From Candidatus Gastranaerophilales bacterium (lineage in GTDB: Bacteria; Cyanobacteriota; Vampirovibrionia; Gastranaerophilales; Gastranaerophilaceae): DNA of 9,060 nt. The notes beneath the pieces were generated by a model. The model made no database searches, was not told where the DNA came from, and saw nothing but the letters and a program-made list of their open reading frames with translations. Position numbers and translations under genes: made by a program. The first letter of the stretch is position 1. Each line of letters begins with the position of its first letter. Where the stretch lies: assembly GCA_021201175.1 (NCBI GenBank), contig JAJQFK010000067.1, positions 1 through 9,060 of the forward strand. Direction: 5' to 3'. Positions 6,829 through 9,060 of this stretch are shown piece after piece.

Positions 6829-8151
6829 ATGAAAGTTTTCGGTAAAGAAAAGGAAGGAAATAAAGTTATTTACTATATTTTTGGATTTAAAATAAGTTAT
6901 AGTAATAAAAATAAAAATGCGCAAAAGCAAGTGCATAATAATTCATATAATATTCCTCTGAATTATATAATTATGAATAATGCATGGTTTGGAGAAAAAG
7001 AAAAGCGTTGGTATATTGCAAACCGTTGCTACGAAACCTTGGGGTATTATCCGAATTTAACGAATCCTAAAACATTCAATGAAAAGTTACAGTGGATGAA
7101 TTTGAATTATTTTAATCCAACAGAAGAAATTTGCAATGACAAAATTGATTTTAAAGATTATATAAAAGAAAAATTAGGTGACGGATATACTGCAAAATTG
7201 CTTGGCATATATGATTCTGTAGATGATATAGATTTTGAAAAATTGCCGGAAAAGTTCGTATTAAAAAACACATTAACAGGTGATGACAATGGAGTAAAAA
7301 TTGTTAGAAGTAAAAGTAGTTTAGATATTGATAGATTTAAATATGAAGTTAATAACATATTTCAACAATGGACTTCGGGATATTATACAAGTTTCAATCG
7401 AAATTCCAATAAACAAGTTAGGGTTTTTGCTGAAGAATACTTAGGCGCCCCGGATGAATGTTTAGATGATTATAAATTTATGTGTTTTCATGGAAAATTT
7501 GAATTGGGATATGTTGATGTTCGCATACCAAATCAAAAAGGTAAAATTTATTATTTTGATAACAAATGGAACCTGCTACCTATTAAGTATAGTAATCATG
7601 AAGCAGACACATCGTTTTTCCCGAAAAAACCATCTAATTTTGATAGAATGATTGAAATCGCAGAATTTTTAGCAAAAGATTTTCCCTTTGTAAGAGTAGA
7701 TTTTTATATTGTTAAGGATAAATTATATTTGGGTGAATTAACCTTCCTCCCTGGTGGTGGACTTGGGAAATATAGTGACGATTGGGATCTGAAAATTGGA
7801 AATTTATTAGATTTAACTAAAATTGAATCAAAATTCATAACAAACGACAAGGCTAAAATCTTGTTACAAGAAGGGAATTACCCCCCCCCGAAAATGCCCT
7901 CACTCCAACTTCCAAGAATAATCATTCTATCCTTTTTAATCAAACCACTCATTAAAATACAAAATGTAACTGATTGTTTGATATGTACAATTGCGAGTCC
8001 GCCTATGGCGGGCGTGGCAATTTCTAAGTTTGCTTCCCATGCAATTGACGGATTACTGTCCCAAAATTCGCTATCGCTTGCCAGGACACTGTTACTGACC
8101 GTCTGTAGTAGGTACAGCGCACAATATTCAATGGTGAGAATACACATTTAA
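6829..8151 (+). CDS. TupA-like ATP-grasp protein with an aberrant C-terminal extension
   Basis: TupA-type proteins are ATP-grasp enzymes thought to form amide/peptide links in cell-surface polymers; the name comes from Bacillus teichuronopeptide. The start is supported by agaggggag at 6812-6820. Visible features are the DKIDFKDYI region, FVLKNTLTGDDNG (143-155) for nucleotide binding, DYKFMCFHG (214-222), FVRVDFY (287-293) and GELTFLPGGG (from 302; E303 a likely metal ligand). The N-terminus (NKVIYYIFGFKIS, 11-23) carries the cluster's tag. Family resemblance ends around residue 335-350. At 7881-7889 nine Cs begin an extension of about 90 residues encoded by REP-like DNA. The stop lies inside the convergent gene (24-bp overlap), so this tail is probably not ancestral. 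One C more would end the frame at 7955, one fewer at 7921. Family call firm; real C-terminus uncertain. Confidence 0.82.
   Translation: MKVFGKEKEGNKVIYYIFGFKISYSNKNKNAQKQVHNNSYNIPLNYIIMNNAWFGEKEKRWYIANRCYETLGYYPNLTNPKTFNEKLQWMNLNYFNPTEEICNDKIDFKDYIKEKLGDGYTAKLLGIYDSVDDIDFEKLPEKFVLKNTLTGDDNGVKIVRSKSSLDIDRFKYEVNNIFQQWTSGYYTSFNRNSNKQVRVFAEEYLGAPDECLDDYKFMCFHGKFELGYVDVRIPNQKGKIYYFDNKWNLLPIKYSNHEADTSFFPKKPSNFDRMIEIAEFLAKDFPFVRVDFYIVKDKLYLGELTFLPGGGLGKYSDDWDLKIGNLLDLTKIESKFITNDKAKILLQEGNYPPPKMPSLQLPRIIILSFLIKPLIKIQNVTDCLICTIASPPMAGVAISKFASHAIDGLLSQNSLSLARTLLLTVCSRYSAQYSMVRIHI
7881..7889 (+). repeat. Homopolymeric nine-C tract inside the ATP-grasp reading frame
   Basis: Nine consecutive Cs in a strongly AT-rich gene sit exactly where the conserved protein gives way to repeat-derived sequence. 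Such tracts are classic slippage sites. Gain or loss of one C changes the C-terminus from 440 residues to roughly 376 or 364. It could be a phase-variation tract, the scar of an insertion or deletion, or a sequencing/assembly error. Confidence 0.75.
7988..8050 (+). repeat. REP-like element, third family member, with inverted ends
   Basis: The head (7989-8024) matches the head of the repeat at 1499-1581: 'attgcgagtcc', a GC-rich palindrome (CCGCC at 7999-8003 against GGCGG at 8007-8011), then 'ggcaat'. The element ends in GCAATTG (8041-8047), the inverse of CAATTGC at 7988-7994. The following 'acg' extends the match to the reverse complement of the 'cgtcaattgc' head at 1399-1408. It lacks the GTTGGGCT hairpin. 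It lies between the convergent ATP-grasp and membrane-protein genes and is read through by the extended ATP-grasp frame. Confidence 0.7.
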
Positions 8152-9060
8152 CTTAAAGTCCTGTCCAATAACTTCTTCTAAAATGTAATTTTCTTTAATT
8201 TTCTCTGTTATGGATTTTCCCCATGTTTTTGAAAAAGACCCCTGCGCAAAATCTTCATAAATCATTATATTGGTTATAATTATATATTCCGGATATTCTG
8301 ATAGAATCCGTTTTGATATATTTTCTTTCCCCAATATTTCGACGTTCGGAGGTATTAAATAATATAATTCATCATCGGAACTTCTGTCAGAAAGATAATT
8401 AATTATTGCCCCCTCAGGAAATATCAATATTTTATCGGAAGATTTTGTGTTCTTGTTAATATATTCTAACAACTCTATTGTTTCATTTATATAAATTGAA
8501 CTTATATTTATTTTCCCTTTCGCTGTATAAAGTGTACATAAATTTTCTTTTTTAATGTTTTTTACATCTGCGATTGTGTAATAAATTGTAAGAATACATA
8601 AAAAAGTAATTATTATACAATACTTAACTTTATTTTTATTTTCACTGAAAGTAACAAATGAAATAAATGCCGATAAAATAACAGGGATGAAATATGTTCC
8701 GTATATTTCAAGAGAAATAGAACCTGCAACCTTAATGGAAGTTATAAATGCAGAACAAATAAGTGTATAGAGCAAAATATCTTTTTTATTATTATTTTTT
8801 CTTTTTAGAAAAAGTTTTATTGTAAAAAATCCAAATAAAATTGTCAGCAAATATCCTGAAAATTGGAGCCTGTTTGAATCCGGCTGAAATTTTGAAAAGA
8901 TATGAGTGAGTGATAATACTGCATTTTTAACTGATTCAGGGGAGGGAATAAATCCGTTATAAAAATAAAAATATTTTGCAGAATTAGAATTGGCAAGCTT
9001 AATCATATACAAAAAGGAAGTGTATAAATCATTAAATGTAAAATTTTGATATAATAAAAT
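8128..9060 (-). CDS. Polytopic membrane protein, probable GT39/PMT-like glycosyltransferase, C-terminal part
   Basis: The frame reads right to left and is open to the right edge. A TTG at 9012 is the first candidate start in the window, but 16 further sense codons precede it up to 9060, so the gene is cut by the edge; 310 residues are visible. Several hydrophobic helices occur (near LLTILFGFF, LLYTLICSAF, YFIPVILSAF, CIIITFLCIL). They are followed by a soluble, presumably periplasmic tail with 'LEYINKNTKSSDKILIFPEGAIINYLSDR', a pattern I associate with the end of Dol-P-Man/ArnT-like lipid-linked sugar transferases. The catalytic first loop, with its acidic residues, would be outside the window, so activity cannot be checked. 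It converges on the ATP-grasp gene, and their reading frames overlap by 24 bp. A non-enzymatic glycan-processing membrane protein remains possible. Confidence 0.75.
   Translation of the reverse strand: MLLYQNFTFNDLYTSFLYMIKLANSNSAKYFYFYNGFIPSPESVKNAVLSLTHIFSKFQPDSNRLQFSGYLLTILFGFFTIKLFLKRKNNNKKDILLYTLICSAFITSIKVAGSISLEIYGTYFIPVILSAFISFVTFSENKNKVKYCIIITFLCILTIYYTIADVKNIKKENLCTLYTAKGKINISSIYINETIELLEYINKNTKSSDKILIFPEGAIINYLSDRSSDDELYYLIPPNVEILGKENISKRILSEYPEYIIITNIMIYEDFAQGSFSKTWGKSITEKIKENYILEEVIGQDFKLNVYSHH

Noticed and set aside
7878..8147. An 89-residue open frame on the minus strand below the poly-C tract
   Set aside because: It reads through the REP-like element and lies opposite the ATP-grasp frame and the 3' end of the membrane-protein gene; no start signal was seen.
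9010..9012. TTG at 9012 as the true start of the minus-strand membrane protein
   Set aside because: Sense codons continue to 9060 in frame, and the first catalytic half expected of this family is missing.

Overview
The window is AT-rich and comes from a bacterial surface-polysaccharide locus. Its genes have short intergenic gaps and good Shine-Dalgarno sites. The base composition, the scattered REP-like 'attgcgag...gcaat' elements and the enzyme mix suggest an uncultured, low-GC, probably host-associated bacterium, possibly gut Gastranaerophilales/Melainabacteria or a similar group. That taxonomic guess rests on general impression only, because the window has no rRNA or other marker gene.

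Layout: (1) 1-1289, + strand: most of an MBOAT/AlgI-type membrane O-acyltransferase whose N-terminus lies beyond the left edge. (2) 1290-1959: about 670 bp without a credible gene. It holds two near-identical direct repeats with perfect hairpins, then a 192-bp MITE-like element bounded by perfect 32-bp inverted repeats. (3) 1960 to about 7880, + strand: a tight four-gene run with gaps of 35, 12 and 19 bp. It encodes a GT2 glycosyltransferase, a MenD-like thiamine-diphosphate enzyme, a fusion of a short-chain dehydrogenase with a polysaccharide pyruvyltransferase, and a TupA-like ATP-grasp protein. (4) About 7881-8127: a nine-C tract followed by REP-like DNA, into which the last reading frame runs. 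(5) 8128-9060, - strand: the C-terminal part of a polytopic membrane protein resembling GT39/PMT-type glycosyltransferases, running off the right edge.

The central run looks like a glycan-decoration operon. The GT2 enzyme would add a sugar. The ThDP enzyme and the SDR domain could make an unusual acyloin or branched building block by 2-oxoacid C-C ligation followed by carbonyl reduction. The pyruvyltransferase domain would add a ketal-linked pyruvate, and the ATP-grasp protein could form an amide or peptide bond. The MBOAT protein would add acyl groups at the membrane. The enzyme families are well supported; the product and the order of steps are inference.

The most notable points are the MenD-like enzyme with an altered substrate loop, the SDR-pyruvyltransferase fusion, a short Lys/hydrophobic/Gly-x-Lys tag recurring at the ends of three neighbouring enzymes, the poly-C tract that could switch the C-terminus of the ATP-grasp protein, and the MITE-like element.
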